A model generated the notes under the pieces. That model ran no database searches. It was not told the origin of the DNA and saw only the letters and a list, made by a program, of their open reading frames with translations. The position numbers were made by a program, and so were the translations under genes. DNA of 64,000 nt, taken from the NCBI RefSeq assembly GCF_019399895.1, contig NC_091878.1, positions 2,728,001 through 2,792,000 of the forward strand, in the 5' to 3' direction. The stretch's first letter is position 1; the number at the start of each line of letters is the position of its first letter. Origin of the DNA: Cardiocondyla obscurior. Lineage: Eukaryota > Arthropoda > Insecta > Hymenoptera > Formicidae. Shown here piece by piece: positions 1 to 12,620 of this stretch.

Positions 1-3000
1 GTAGAACACTTTTAGTATTTGAAACCTATTTTAGATCGTTAGTATTTGCTACTATTTGCTGCAATTATACTACTTATTCTTAAATCTGAAACAAGCAGAA
101 TTCGCTGGATTAACAATTCTCGGAACTCAATTTGCTTAAAAAATTTAGGCTGCCTCTATTCAAAGAAACTCTTTTTCTTTTCGTTTTCGCGACGTTATAA
201 TCTCGCCGAGGATTATCTCGTACCTCTAAAATTTTCACGAACGTAATAATGTGTGACCAAAAAGTTCATTGTATGTAGAAAGAATAACGTGCTACGAATT
301 GCTTCTTTCACATTTTAAAATATGTATTAAGATTTGCAGAGTGAAGTGTAGAATATAAAGTAGTCTAATTTGCGTAAGATTTTCCCAGGTTTCTTTTACG
401 AGATATGTCAAAAGTTACGACACGCAACATTTTCACGTTAAATTATGATTACTTTGTGTAAGAAAAAAAAAAAGAAATGTAGATATATCAATTTAAACGA
501 GTCGTTTACTCAAAATTAACATGAGCTTCAAAATTCCAGTGCAATACCTCATGAAATCTCTGTGCAAAGCGCACAGCAATTATTTAAGGTCGACTAAGAA
601 GGCCACTGTGACGGACACTAATTAATTATCGGAGACGAGTTAATTTCATTAGAGTCCTCCTACTGAGTGTAATTGTTCTTGAATGATCCTCTGTCCTTAC
701 GCGTTCAATCTCTTAGACGTCATCCATTAACGTAATTCAAGTTTGAATGAACAGTAGAAGTATTAAAAGGCTCGCTAAATGCTAACTTAATAAATGAGAC
801 GATTTCAATTGAATTATCCGAAGACCTCGAAATTAGGAGATAGATGTTTCACTTTATAAAGACGCAAAAAAATCTCGAAATTTTTAACGTGTAAAGGTTT
901 TTTTTTCCAACATATGTAATATTATAATTTGGATATTACAGATAATGCATGTACAAAGATTAAGTTTAAAATTAACAAAATTGTATTAGAAATATAAAAA
1001 AAATGTTTTAATCATTACGATGTAAAATTAATGTTTTTTTTTTTTTTTTATTCTAAGTTAAAAAACTTGATTTAAAAACTATTTCTCATGTGATATCATT
1101 GTTGTATTTGCAAGAATGTCCGCCGCGAGGACAGAAGAACAGACTTTATATTGAGAAACATCTTGTTCACAACGTAACAACGTGTACATTGTCTTACAAA
1201 CAAGTACAGTAGTATAGAAAAAAAAAAATTTATTTTACATAGAAAATATGCGAATGTTTTAAAAATAATCTCTTAAATAATTATAACGCAGGAATATTTA
1301 TGCCAAAAAAAAAAGTAGGAATAAAAACGAAAAAGATAATTGCGACTGTACCATATGTCTGTAATCTATCGGCTTTAACGAAACAGAAAGTGCTAAATTA
1401 ACCCACAGCTATACAACAAGACAAAAGTTAAACGTGATAAAACAACCGAAACTTCATTCATTACCGTCGAGCCATAAATGATTCTATTATAATGCATCGA
1501 GCCATATCCGTCGAAGTCTGCCTCCGGCGACATCGATTGTCATCGCTATTTCACATACATTTCATATTTCGTCGAATTATACAACATCGCGATCGCATAT
1601 GTATAAATTAAATTAAACAAGCGAAGAAAGATAGAAGCAAAACAGATGGTTAAAGAAAGAAAACGTCGGGAAACTTGATGAATGAACATTACGGATCAAT
1701 GAACAATACCATTATGCGGTGAAGCATGCCGTGATTTGGCTTCGACGCGATCAACGATTGCGTGAACGATCGTTGATTACTCTCGTCGCGCTCGCCTCGT
1801 GCAATCGGTTGCGAAACTTTAATTAAGGCCTACACCGTGACCGAAACGACAGAACGATAACGCGAGAACTCTTTATACCGGTGCATGTGGGCGATCGATT
1901 TTTATAGTATTCGAGTCTCGGAAAGTAACCGTCAGCAAAAATAATACGTGTGAAAAAATTATACGTCCCTAAAAAAATATTTTTGTCTTTCTTTTTTTTT
2001 TCTTTTTTCTTTTTTTTTCCGCTCATAAAATACTACGGATAGCAATTCGATGCCGGGCCTGAAAAAATACATGTAAGAGATAACACTCTTTAAAATCAGC
2101 GAGTAAGAAACAACTACAAAAATATAAACTAAAAGTTAATGAACAAATCCCTGCTGTAGGTACTCTAATAAAATAGTTGCGATAAAATAATTTGTATAAT
2201 TAGAAACTGTCTTCGAAAGTCTCTCTGGCTCAAATAAAATTATAAGCGCAGATATGAAGGATTCGACCATTAATTAAAAGTTGCACTTTGAAAGTTTAGT
2301 ATTGAAGAGTTCCATCGGCACCTTCGTCTTATTTTACTATTACGGAGCGTTACTCCGGACGTGAACTTTAGTATATTATTAGTGGCAATCAAGATAAACC
2401 TTCCGAAAGTTCTTATGCGAAACGTCGGAAACATTCTGCCGTTAAAACGTTTCTCTAACAATTTCTCAAGAAATTGTGTAACGCGGCAGTTGTTAGTCCT
2501 TCCGGTGGTAATTACCACATCTTTTTCCCGTCATATCAACAATTTGAATTTGATAAAGTGTACAATTAACATAACAAAAAAAATTTTTTTTTTAATAAAC
2601 ACGCAGGTGCATAAAAGTAAGAGCGATACGCGCGGGCCTTTCTCTTTCCTAGTTCGGAACTTGCGGTAGTAATTAATATAGGTGGAACGAGAACAGAAGT
2701 TACCGATTATAAATAACGGATCGCGAGGTATTGCGTGTCTCACGCAAACGCGACGATATTGTTAAACTGTTGAATGAAGGTTTTTATTTGACAAGGACGA
2801 TTCAATGACTATCTAAATGCAATATATAGTTTCCGTGAAATCCTGCAACTGACTGCGCAACGACATTCGCATGCAGTTTGGAAAATACAGCGTGAACATA
2901 TTGCGGAAGCGAAATAAGCAAACACGACGAATAAATGAAAAGCGTAAGTTAACAGTCGGGTCGCGGGTTCTTTTATTCGACATTGCAATTTGTAATCCAC

Positions 3001-3016
3001 ATCGGTATACATATGT

Positions 3017-3039
3017 TAAGAAATCGTTCTGATTTCTTA
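3017..3039. repeat. Perfect 9-bp hairpin
   Basis: TAAGAAATC and GATTTCTTA pair around GTTCT. It is small and in AT-rich non-coding DNA; no function is suggested. Confidence 0.6.
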
Positions 3040-3650
3040 GCTATCGCGAGCACGAGAAGCTAATACGAACTTGTTGCAATCAACAAGAGATTCGCGAGAA
3101 AGAAAGTCGGATAGTTCGCGTATTGGGAGCCGCGGATTCCAATAAAGTAAACTCGGGGATTAGTAAATCCGACATACCTTATGCTCAACGTCCGTGCATA
3201 TCCATAGCAATAAAAGTACTATCGGTGGATTTCAAATAAATATACGTCTTTTCAAATCTTTCGATTCCCCACGGCGTGATGCTTTCTCTGTCCGACATAC
3301 GTCACGAATAAATTCACCGATATATAAAATTTAATTTCCCTTCGAACATCAGCGCGTCGTGCGCAAAATCTAATGATATTTTGCAAAAGAAACGAGTATA
3401 AAGTATTGAAAGTTTCGCTCGTTCGATTTAACGCAGTTCAGTCGAGTGATTTGAATTTAAAATAAATTCGAGGAATAGTGGAGCAAAAAAAAATTCTTTT
3501 CTCGATGATTCGCGACATTAAGACTTGAGATAATTAGGAAGAGTAAAAAAAAAAAAATGTTAATAATGGTGTTAATGTCTAATATTATTATGTCCAATTA
3601 TAATGTTCTATTTTGGATAAAGAAATCTGAGAGGCGTATAAGTTTTGTAA

Positions 3651-3691
3651 AATATTCTTCGCAATCTTGCGATAAGATCGCGAAGAATATT
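3651..3691. repeat. 18-bp inverted repeat with 5-base loop
   Basis: Arms at 3651-3668 and 3674-3691 pair at 17 of 18 positions around GCGAT. The stem is too short for a typical miRNA precursor. It could be a remnant of a palindromic element or an extruding hairpin. Confidence 0.75.
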
Positions 3692-5175
3692 CATAAGAGT
3701 CCATCTGGGCATGAATATTTGTGAAATATGAGTCCGGTAACTTTAATCGAAGTTAAAACACAATTTTAAATTTAAATGCCCATCGTAGGCAATAAGGTTT
3801 ACTAGTAATTATACCGCGGTGGCGCCTTTGAAGTAGTCAGTAAAGTAAATCTTTATCAAAAGAGAGTTAATTTAATAACACGTCAAACTCAAATAAGAAG
3901 ATCCATCACGATAACACGAAATCACCATATTTAGCGGCGAAGTTTGATTTAATCTCGCATTCAAATTAGAATTGATCGTACGACTCGCGCAAAACGTTCG
4001 GTAAACCGGAGGCGCGATATAGTCATCCCCGGCTGTTATTCATGCGCATTAAACTTCACGCTCGGCTCCGTTTAGAATACCGAGATTTTAATGTACGATC
4101 GGTCTATCGGCGATAAATCACATTGCGAGATCGCTTTTAGAAATATAGATAGAAAATATGTTTGAAATGCGCGCGGAACAAATAAAATTCAAACCGCGAC
4201 TATGTAAATGAGCGGTTTAATGGCTTACACTACTTCAGTTGACACGTGATGCAAAAAGAAAAAGAAAGTAACGCCGGTGAGACAAAAGAAAAAAATAAAA
4301 AAATAAAAAATAAAGAAAAAAAAGAGAGATAAACCTCGCAGAAGTTGCGTGCAGCTTCGTCTCGACCGATAAGCTAAGTACGAGTAATACTGAAAGTGAT
4401 ATAAATTCGCTCGTTCGGGAACTATGACGACTCTTAGAGCGATGCACAAGCGTTAACTTAATGAGCGCGATATCTACCAGACTGAATAGTGGGACAAGTC
4501 CCCTCGACCATGTGGATGTCACAAGGGCTCTAGTAAATACTCGGCAAATAGTTGCCGATCGTTCCCAATTTTCTCGTCCACCCTATCTAGAATCCTATCG
4601 GTTACCTCGCTCGGAGCTATTCCCTTTGGATGCATAAGCAAACACGCACGTCCCGAGCAAACAGATACGCGATTCGTCTGCGAATATCAGAGTCGGAAAT
4701 TTTGTATGAATTTGTTAATGCGCGATCATCATCATATACCGATCTTTGATTTCTTTAAAAAAAAAAAGAAAAAAAATTGGCTCATTATATTTTAGATTAT
4801 ATTTCGTAAAAAAAAAAATTTAATATTAAACCTTTTAATAATGAAATTCATGAGATTCGCATTACTGACACGATTCATTTAAGTATAATAAAAATATTAA
4901 AATGAGATAAAAATATTTTTATAACATTTAAATGTTATATGTAATATATGCCAAACCTTATGAAAGTTAAACGGCAATAATCTTTGATCTGGTTTTTACC
5001 CTATAATTATAAGTAATAAAATTTTTATATTACATGATCATGGAAGAGAAGTAAAGAAACTTTTCGACTTCCGTACGATGAACGATATACAATACACTTA
5101 ACCACATTCGCACATTAATCCACAGCGGCACGCGCGTACATCCTCCCGTGTTTAACGCTCGTAAAACACCCGTAG

Positions 5176-5191
5176 GCATGCATATGCATGC
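5176..5191. promoter_or_regulatory. 16-bp perfect palindrome GCATGCATATGCATGC
   Basis: The sequence equals its reverse complement over 16 bases. It contains two ATGCAT cores, which resemble POU/octamer half sites. It lies at the left edge of the CpG-rich block. Confidence 0.35.
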
Positions 5192-7080
5192 GTCTTTCAA
5201 GTCGCGCGGTCCCACAACGGCGCGTATCGACGTTAAAAAAATCTAAAAAATCGTTAAAAATTTTTGTTCGGTTTATAAACGTTTCCGAACATATCCCGTG
5301 CAAAAAAAACCGAGCAGGAACGCCGTGGCATTTGGCTGAGAAGGGTGCCTTTTTCACGGGCAAAGTGTCTTTCAATTTCCACCTGACGGAGTTCACGACC
5401 CGGCCGGCAGTTTCCCCAAAGACACTGCAATTACTATCGAATCGTCCGGCGCAGCATCTTTTCGCGAGAGCGCGGAGACACGTGTGTACACACGCGCGTC
5501 GGCGAGAACTCGAGAACACTTTACTCCGACGACGGCGCTCGAGAGTTCGACCACCATCAAGTTCCCCTTAGCTCTTACCCGGCCTGTACGTTCTTTCGTG
5601 ACACTCGGACGTTTCTATTGGCACTAGAGCACCTCGAGAACAGTTCCCTAGTCTAGTCTGGCCTCTCTTTTCCGCTCGACTGTGCCGGCAGCGGCTCGTT
5701 CCGCCGATCCCTCGGGCGATGCTTCAACCTTTGATGACATTAAAAGCGAGGACGTCGAAAAGGCACCATAAAACCTCCTTCCATTCCCTTGATTCCGCGG
5801 CGCGACCGTTCTCGTGGGTACTTGCACGACCACGCGTAAGGGTACATTACAATTTATTATCGTCATCATTATAAAGTTCTCCCCCGAGTAGTGTCATTAC
5901 GATTCCTTCTCGCCCCGAGACGTGGAATGCGGGCGCGCGGTAATATTTATCACGTCAATTATATACGCGGCACAGATATTGTTATTAAATTGCGACTGAC
6001 ACCGTAAACGTACAATCGAGTTAATTAAATTCACTGATTAGGTTCAAGTCTCGCACTTCGCGTGTTCCCGTGGTATTCTCTCACATTTTGTCACAATTAA
6101 AAACAATCCATACGGTTTAGTCATTAAATTGATATTAAATCTTTAATATTTTTATTATAATTTTTCACGAAACTTTTCATACGACGAGTTTAATATTTAA
6201 TTTCAATGAAATAAAAATACTCGTCGGATCGGAAAAACGTATCGATATCTTATAAGTATTTGCTTCTGCAATGCGCGTAATTACATTTAAGTACTTTATA
6301 AAAAAAAAAACCGTATGATTAAAACGATATGCACCAACGACATTCTTCTCAGCTGCGGCAGCGTGTTCGCTCTTGCGGTGCCAAACGATCGATTCGTCTT
6401 CGTTATGAAAATATCAGCTTTAAACCAGGGATCCGATAGCCGCAGATTCTAGATATTGAATTCGTAGCGCTTGGATTTCAGAAATATAGCGCGCGGCCAC
6501 AAAGACAGCGGGAGTTCTCTTTGTGAACCGGCTATGAACCGGATCTCGAGGATATTTCTCTCTCGTCATCCTCCGCACGCAGGCCCGTCTTCTATGCTTC
6601 CGATATCATCTTCGCGAAGGCAGCCGGCCATTCCGGATGTACGTAAAAAAATCACGAAACGTCTCGCGAGAGATCAAAGACACGTGGCGTTCACAAGAAA
6701 CATTCCGTATCTCGTGCGGGGCTGCTCTCGCCCCTTTATCCCGCGATCCTTTTCGACGATCAAATCTCCTCTCGGTCTTGCTCTCATCTCGCACGCGGCG
6801 ACGGTGGCCGGCGGTCGCGGTTCGCCTTCGAATTCCACGTCTTTGACGCGTCGTCGTGACGACGGCGCGCGAACCCGACGCTTCGAACTGTCGCGGGACG
6901 AATCGATCGGACGGATCGACACGAGAGGATACCACCGGGCGGTCTATCGCGCGAGAACGCAAGGTATGAGTGCGGAACGCTGTGGTGTGTACGCGGCACT
7001 GTCGTCTGTACCCTCAACTCCGTAGGTACTCCGCATCCGTGCTCCGTGGCGGTCGGTCGTGTGCCACTGTGTGCGGCACC

Positions 7081-7092
7081 GTGCACGTGCAC
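7081..7092. promoter_or_regulatory. 12-bp palindrome GTGCACGTGCAC with E-box
   Basis: A perfect palindrome containing CACGTG, inside the CpG-rich block. A second CACGTG occurs about 30 bases further on. Confidence 0.3.
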
Positions 7093-7445
7093 CCACACAA
7101 CCAGATGACACGTGGGCGTGTTGCGGCACAAGAGGGAACAGGCCGAACTGGTAGGGAAGGATTGGGAACGGGCATGCAGAGAGCGCGGAAGTAAGACGGA
7201 CGCAGAGGGACTGCATGACGTAGGCAGCGCGACCGAGGGAGACGGAAGAAAAAGGGATGGGAGCGTAGAGGTTGCGCGAGAAGGAGACACGGAACCCGCG
7301 CGTACACGTTCACGCGAGATAGAGAGAAACGGCGAGAGCGAATGCTATGTACTGGGCGACAGGAAGCAAGAGCGAGCGACGGGGATGTAGATGCGGCAGA
7401 AGACAGGAGATCCGAAGGGGGGAAGAGACGAGAGCGGGCGTGGGT

Positions 7446-8752
7446 TAGATTATAGAAAAGACGACGACTTTGACAAGTGGAATATCAGGCAATTTTCGCA
7501 GATGCGAAGGTAGAAGCTCGAAACGTTATTACCGTCAAAACAATGACATAGTGTACTTAATGTTTAAATAATTAATAATAATATTAATAGGAAGGTAGTT
7601 TCTAACAAAAATACTTATCGCGGTGCAACGAGACATTACATCAATTTTAGAATAAAATAATAAAGCGCTGTAATAATTTATTTACGTTAGGAAAGCGAAA
7701 TTAATGACGGAGGATGTAGACAAGAAAAGAGTCCCTCTTCTTCAACATTATGCAATAATGAGGATTACGTTCCATAACCGAGAATTAACATCAAATCCTT
7801 GTTTTCCTCTTTACATATATTACACTTCACCGTAGTAGTATACCAGCAGTAATTACAATCTAATTACGAAAATACACAAGCCTATTCGTGCGAATCAAAT
7901 ACCCCGATGATCTTAAAAATAAGACAAAAAGAAAATTAATTATTATACCTAAAAATAAATATTATAAACGGCAAAATATACGCAACATCGTGCCGCGAAA
8001 TCGCGCGTATCGATTCGGGTGGACATTTCCATCGAGGAACTCGGGCACAAAGAAATCGTGAGAACGATGTAGATACGAACAGGACGCGCGTAAATACGTA
8101 CGTACGAATGAGCAGTGGTACAGAAAACGAGAGGAGGAAGAAATAAATCGACCCTGAAGCGATGGGCGCTTCGTGTACGCGAGACTACATAAGTCGACCT
8201 CGAAATCGAGAGAAGGAGAGCGAGCTCCTCGGCGACTCTCCGTCGCCCTTTCGCCGTTTCCACCTTGGCCCGATATACCTGCCCGATCCGCATAGATTTC
8301 CCTCGACCCCCATCAGATCACCCGTCACAATTTTTCACGGCGGACGGTTTTTCGCGTACGGATCTTACACGGTGGCCGATCCCCACGACGAGGTCCATAA
8401 CCGACCGATCAAATTACGTAACCACATCGGGATCGGTGGAAGATCAGAAGATCAGTCAAGCGTTGCATAATAGTTATATAACGGTACCGTCTTCCTTCCT
8501 CTTTTTTATTTATTTTTTTTTTTCGACTACTGACAATGAGTCATTTTTCGCTCTGTTTCATACGCGTAAATAAATTGTATTTTCAGAGAGAACTTTCGAT
8601 TTTCAAATGGCGAATTTAATTTTGTAAAAGCAAAATATTATATACGAAATATCTGTCAGTTCCTTTTTTTTTTTTTTTTTTTTTAATTGGATATTGCGTG
8701 GAAATGTGAACGAATTTTAGTTATGTATTGTGTGTTGAGAGGAGAGACTCAC
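7446..8752. other. Mixed-composition non-coding DNA left of the candidate start exon
   Basis: AT-rich to about 7975, then a GC-richer patch (7975-8460) with overlapping short frames on both strands, then a 24-base T run near 8662. If the exon at 8753-8789 is real, this is the start of its downstream intron. Confidence 0.45.
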
Positions 8753-8789
8753 CTTTAAGAGGCGTCCCTTTCGACATGACCATGTTTGG
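8753..8789 (-). CDS. Candidate short start exon (MVMSKGTPLK...)
   Basis: On the minus strand an ATG at 8783-8781 sits in CCAAACATGG, an excellent start context with A at -3 and G at +4. It reads MVMSKGTPLK and then a split codon before AAAG|GTGAGT, a strong donor with last exon base 8753. It could be a 5' exon with untranslated sequence to the right. Alternatively a GTAG just upstream (last base 8790) could be an acceptor, making 8789-8753 an internal 37-base exon; entered in phase 0 it would add PN before the Met. That phase would be compatible with the long exon at 62.15-63.97 kb on the same strand, but many exons could lie between. No family was recognised. Both signals are strong for random DNA, but there is no further coding support. 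Confidence 0.35.
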
Positions 8790-8818
8790 CTACGCCCAAG
8801 AATTACAAGCTACCAAGT

Positions 8819-8843
8819 CATATGTTTTTTGAAGAAACATATG
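8819..8843. repeat. Perfect 9-bp inverted repeat with 7-base loop
   Basis: CATATGTTT at 8819-8827 and AAACATATG at 8835-8843 are perfectly complementary around a TTTGAAG loop. It lies 36 bases upstream (minus strand) of the candidate start ATG at 8783, so it would fall in the 5' untranslated region or proximal promoter of that exon. Confidence 0.7.
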
Positions 8844-10665
8844 GAGAAAGACCGGCGCAAGAGGTTGACGTATAAAATTTCGCGACCGACCTTTAATCCA
8901 ACGAATCGATACTCTCGGGCGATGAATATAGGTGGTAATACTTGAAATAGCTCGCGGCAGCAGCGTTACTGAAATAGCGGGCGTATGTAGTGCCTGTTTC
9001 GAAGGAGGCGATAGATTCGTTGCCGATCAATTAGAGTGTTATCAGAATGCGCGCTTGTAGTAACGCGCCGGGAGATATATCTCAATTAAAATGAATCGGC
9101 CGGATCTTAATAAGTCGAAAATATAAAAATATACTTAAAAAAGAAGAATAAATCAAAGCTTAAGTGCATTTCAATTACGTCAAACAGATAACAAAGTACT
9201 ATAACAATTTCGAAATTAATTCTAAAAAATCAAAGTTATCCTTACTTGTTTCTATTTTTTTATTTCTTTATTTTTACATTTCTTTTCTTTTATGATTCTG
9301 AATTTATTAAGCAAAATTTAAGATAAAGAGTATTTTTAGTATAGAAATGGCGAAATCTTGAAAGAGATAAATAATCGAAATTGCTAAGTGCTTGTAATGA
9401 CTTTGAAGACCGCATAGATTTTAATGTTAAAGCGCATAGAGTGCTTCAGCAACGATTTGCGTCTTGCAGCATCTCTCACTGCCTTTTACAGGCTTATGTA
9501 TACGTAATTGCAATTAGGAAGGCCGCAACAAAAATGCAAATACGCAGAGGAATAACAAATGCAAGTACGGGATATAGTTTTCGCGGAAGCGGAATCGGCG
9601 AAGTGCTCTTCGTTGTACCTGACCCTTACCGAAGGGACAACACTGGCCAGACTAAGGGTAAAAAGAGTTCAGCGGGAACTCAGAGGTCAGGGAAGATTCC
9701 TCGGAATAATGACTTTGCTTCATGCGAGGATTAATTTTTTTTTTTTTTTTTTTCTTTCTTTCGCGTTGGCTTTTACGCAGCACGTTTTTGCGACAGTGTC
9801 GCTCTTTTCTCGTACTCTCTTCTCATTTTCTCGCGAAACTGAGGGTTATTAACGGTCATTGCCCCTTGTTCGGATCGTAAAATCTGAGGCGACAAGGAGA
9901 ATATCTCAAATATCCCGGCGAGATATTTCAGAGAAGTGTGTTTTTTAAATCTAATAACGCGGGACGTAAATGATTCGTATTTTTAGCTACGGAATCATAA
10001 TTGCAATATAAAACGTCTTTAGAATAGAAATTTTTCTGCCGATTAATCTATATCTGGCAAATAATATAAAAATAATCTAATGACTGTAATAACGAAGCTT
10101 AAAGAGATAGATTCAACAATTTTCTCGTGTTATTACTGGCAGAATGCAGCATATGAAAATACGCGTCGTATTATGAACGAGGGGAAGTATACGTAAAATG
10201 CATTATGAAATACACGGGAATATGTTAACCATGAAAAGTTTCGGTGCTCAGTCATTTACGAACTCTTGAAAGCAAAAGTTTCGCGGCTGTTAAATGAATT
10301 TATTCCCACAGTTATATTTTTCGTTTCGTTGTGACTCGACAAAATTTTTTACGCCGGATAATCAACACTAGAATAATATTTTATTATTTCTATTATAATT
10401 TTTTTTATCTTACGTTTTCTATTACGGGATTGTATTATTGTATATATGTAACGTTATTGTTTCGGGGCTTAAGACATCAATAGAAAAAACATTCAGGTCT
10501 GCAATTTACAATTTTAATTTTAATATCGACGAGAAGAAACCACGCGCGCGGTTTCTCAAAAGTATCAGATTCGGACATTAATTAAAATAATTACAATTGA
10601 ATAATCTACGGCGTGTTGCCGACAGCGTATTGCCGGTTCACTTACATTTGTGTTTTCCGGTGAGA

Positions 10666-10678
10666 TTAGGTTAGGTTA
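10666..10678 (+). repeat. Short TTAGG telomere-type repeat
   Basis: TTAGGTTAGGTTA, two units and a partial one of the insect telomere repeat. Such interstitial pieces are common in hymenopteran genomes; this supports the lineage guess but not a telomere. Confidence 0.7.
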
Positions 10679-10689
10679 TTTTACATCCT

Positions 10690-10757
10690 TCTGTCTGTCC
10701 GTCCGTCCTTCCTTCCTTCCTTCCTTCCTTCCGTTCATCCGTTCATCCGTCCTTCCG
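10690..10757. repeat. TTCC/GTCC tetranucleotide microsatellite
   Basis: Imperfect runs of CTGT, CCGT, CCTT and GTTCATCC, with about five perfect CCTT units in the middle. Confidence 0.9.
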
Positions 10758-12620
10758 TGGCAGTTTCTAAATTATCCTAACGTGTTGTAGCACTTCACAT
10801 CACATTTAACACTGTAATACACTGCTCTGCTTTTTTTTATGATCACCATCACTAATCACTGATACTATCACTCGAGACACGAACGACCGAAAAACGACGG
10901 AGGATTCTCGCAATGATTCTTTACGATTAAATCAAAGAAGCGCGCCGTACGATTGTCCGTTGTATAAATCAGCATTCTCGGTCCCGACGCCAGAAACTGT
11001 CCGCGATATAAAACGAGGTCCAAAAGTCACTTCTTGATTCTTCGATTGATTCTTTGATTCTCTTCGGCAGAACGAACGACGTCGAAAGACTTGCACGAAG
11101 CGGCGAATGAGACGGGGCCGCGACGTTGAATGTTCTCCGCGTACTTTATCTTCCTCGAGTTTCGCAAAAATCGCCTACTCGATACGGGATGCGAATCTCG
11201 GCCGCGACGAAGAAGACGGGCGAGGTGTAGATCCCGCGCTCCGACAATGGCAGTTGACGGAACCCACTGAATGCCGTTGAAGAAGATGGCGAGTGATGCG
11301 GTGTTACCAACCGGTAATACAGAACGCGCAGCGCAATTCAGGACGGACGCTCCTAGCGCTCCGCTCGCGACGTAACCCTGCTCGTCCGAGGCACTTTTCC
11401 GAGGCACGAAATCGGGCACGGAACGACGATTAGAATGACAGGAGTGCAGAAAATGATTATTCGGTACGGAGCCGACGGCGTCGACACTAATTCGTACGCG
11501 GTACTTCCTATCCGCGGTCGAAAAATACGCGAAATCGCGGAGCGATTAATGACACGTCTTTACGCCCGAAACTCCGCAACTAGACTGAAGTGATCGTTAG
11601 AGGATTTCGGACCTTAGAGAGAACGAGAAAACCGCGTAAAAAAGTGAGACAGTCGATAGGCGCGATCGGTGATTGGACGTTGTCCATCTCGCGATAGAAA
11701 GAGACAGAGAGAGACGCCCGGCGATCTCGGAGCATCGAGCAACGCCGAGTTGACGAAAAAGAAAAAAAAGACGAACGTAAACAGATCAGCTTGGCGAGCT
11801 CGAAGTGTCTTATCGCAAAACAAATGCTCGACGCCCGGAAAAAAAAGCAACTCCGTTTTAAAGCCCCAAAGATGATCTAACAATCTGAATATCTTTTATT
11901 TTCGTAAAAACTCACTTTAAAATATATTTAATTCACATCTGCAAAGTATCTCGTTACCCCGACAATTTAACGAGAACACGACGGACGGCTGTGCCAGAGA
12001 CGTAAATCGCAGAACGCGCGATGTTGGGCGACGTGAAATTTACTCGCGGAACGAGATCGCGGGTAAAAATTTATTGGTAACGTGGAAAAAAAAAAAAAAT
12101 GTTTGCATCGTTCGCGGTTTGTTTCGTCGATTGCGTCGCGCCGCATCTGTGTGCGTCGAACAATATCGTTTCGCGACGACGCAACGGAACTCGGACCGTA
12201 GAGTACGAGGCACACAATAGCGAAGCAGCGAGGCTCCCCGAAAACTTCGTAATGTACGACGTCATGATGTACTGCGGGCGTAACCCGAAACGTTGGCCGC
12301 GTCGTAAAAGATGAGCGACATTTACGAGGCCGCCGTGGATTCGACGGTAACTCTAAACGATCTAGAGATCTCCGCGATGCCGCCGGGGGTGATCGTTGCC
12401 GTTCACCTCGGAATGGTGCAGCGCTAAGTGAACTCGCTGGTACCTGCGGGCTCGCGCGCCCGTTACAGATCGAAGGAGAAGCGTTAATCTTCGAGCGAAC
12501 AGATGGACGCAACGGCGGACGTAACGATCGCCACTAGAAACGTCCTGTGAACTTCCACCAGCCGCGGTCGATTCGTTAAACAGAACCGGACGCGTGCGGC
12601 ACGTTTAAGGTACGCTTAAA

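Larger units (their letters stand above)
1..5100. other. AT-rich non-coding DNA
   Basis: Frequent A/T runs and only short open frames, none with a recognisable product. Two hairpins (3017-3039 and 3651-3691) are the only structures that stand out. No exon was recognised. Confidence 0.6.
5101..7445. promoter_or_regulatory. CpG-rich block, promoter-like
   Basis: GC content rises sharply between AT-rich flanks, with dense CpG. The plus strand is purine-rich from about 7190 to 7440 (GA and GGGA runs). Open frames on both strands overlap heavily and show no conserved domain; they reflect the low stop density of GC-rich DNA. Isolated donors are visible: CCGG|GTAAGAG on the minus strand (intron from 5578) and GGAA|GTAAGA on the plus strand (intron from 7191). 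This could be a promoter with a non-coding first exon, or an enhancer. Confidence 0.35.
8844..12620. other. Non-coding DNA with a GC-richer section at 10.9-12.6 kb
   Basis: The right half is CpG-richer, and open frames of up to 181 codons on the minus strand overlap others without domain content. TATAAAA occurs on the plus strand at 8870. Apart from the microsatellite at 10.7 kb nothing else was recognised. Confidence 0.45.

Noticed and set aside
3651..3691. Hairpin considered as a miRNA precursor
   Set aside because: An 18-bp stem with a 5-base loop is too short for Drosha/Dicer processing, and no known miRNA seed was recognised.
5115..5571. Overlapping frames of 134 and 127 codons on opposite strands
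   Set aside because: They are mirror images of stop-poor GC-rich sequence; neither shows domain-like composition.
6471..7025. 184-codon plus-strand open frame in the CpG-rich block
   Set aside because: It opens at TTG rather than ATG, overlaps several equally open frames on both strands and has no domain content. It reflects low stop density in GC-rich DNA.
11027..11419. 130-codon minus-strand frame
   Set aside because: It begins at GTG and has no internal ATG, no splice sites that fit and no recognisable motif.
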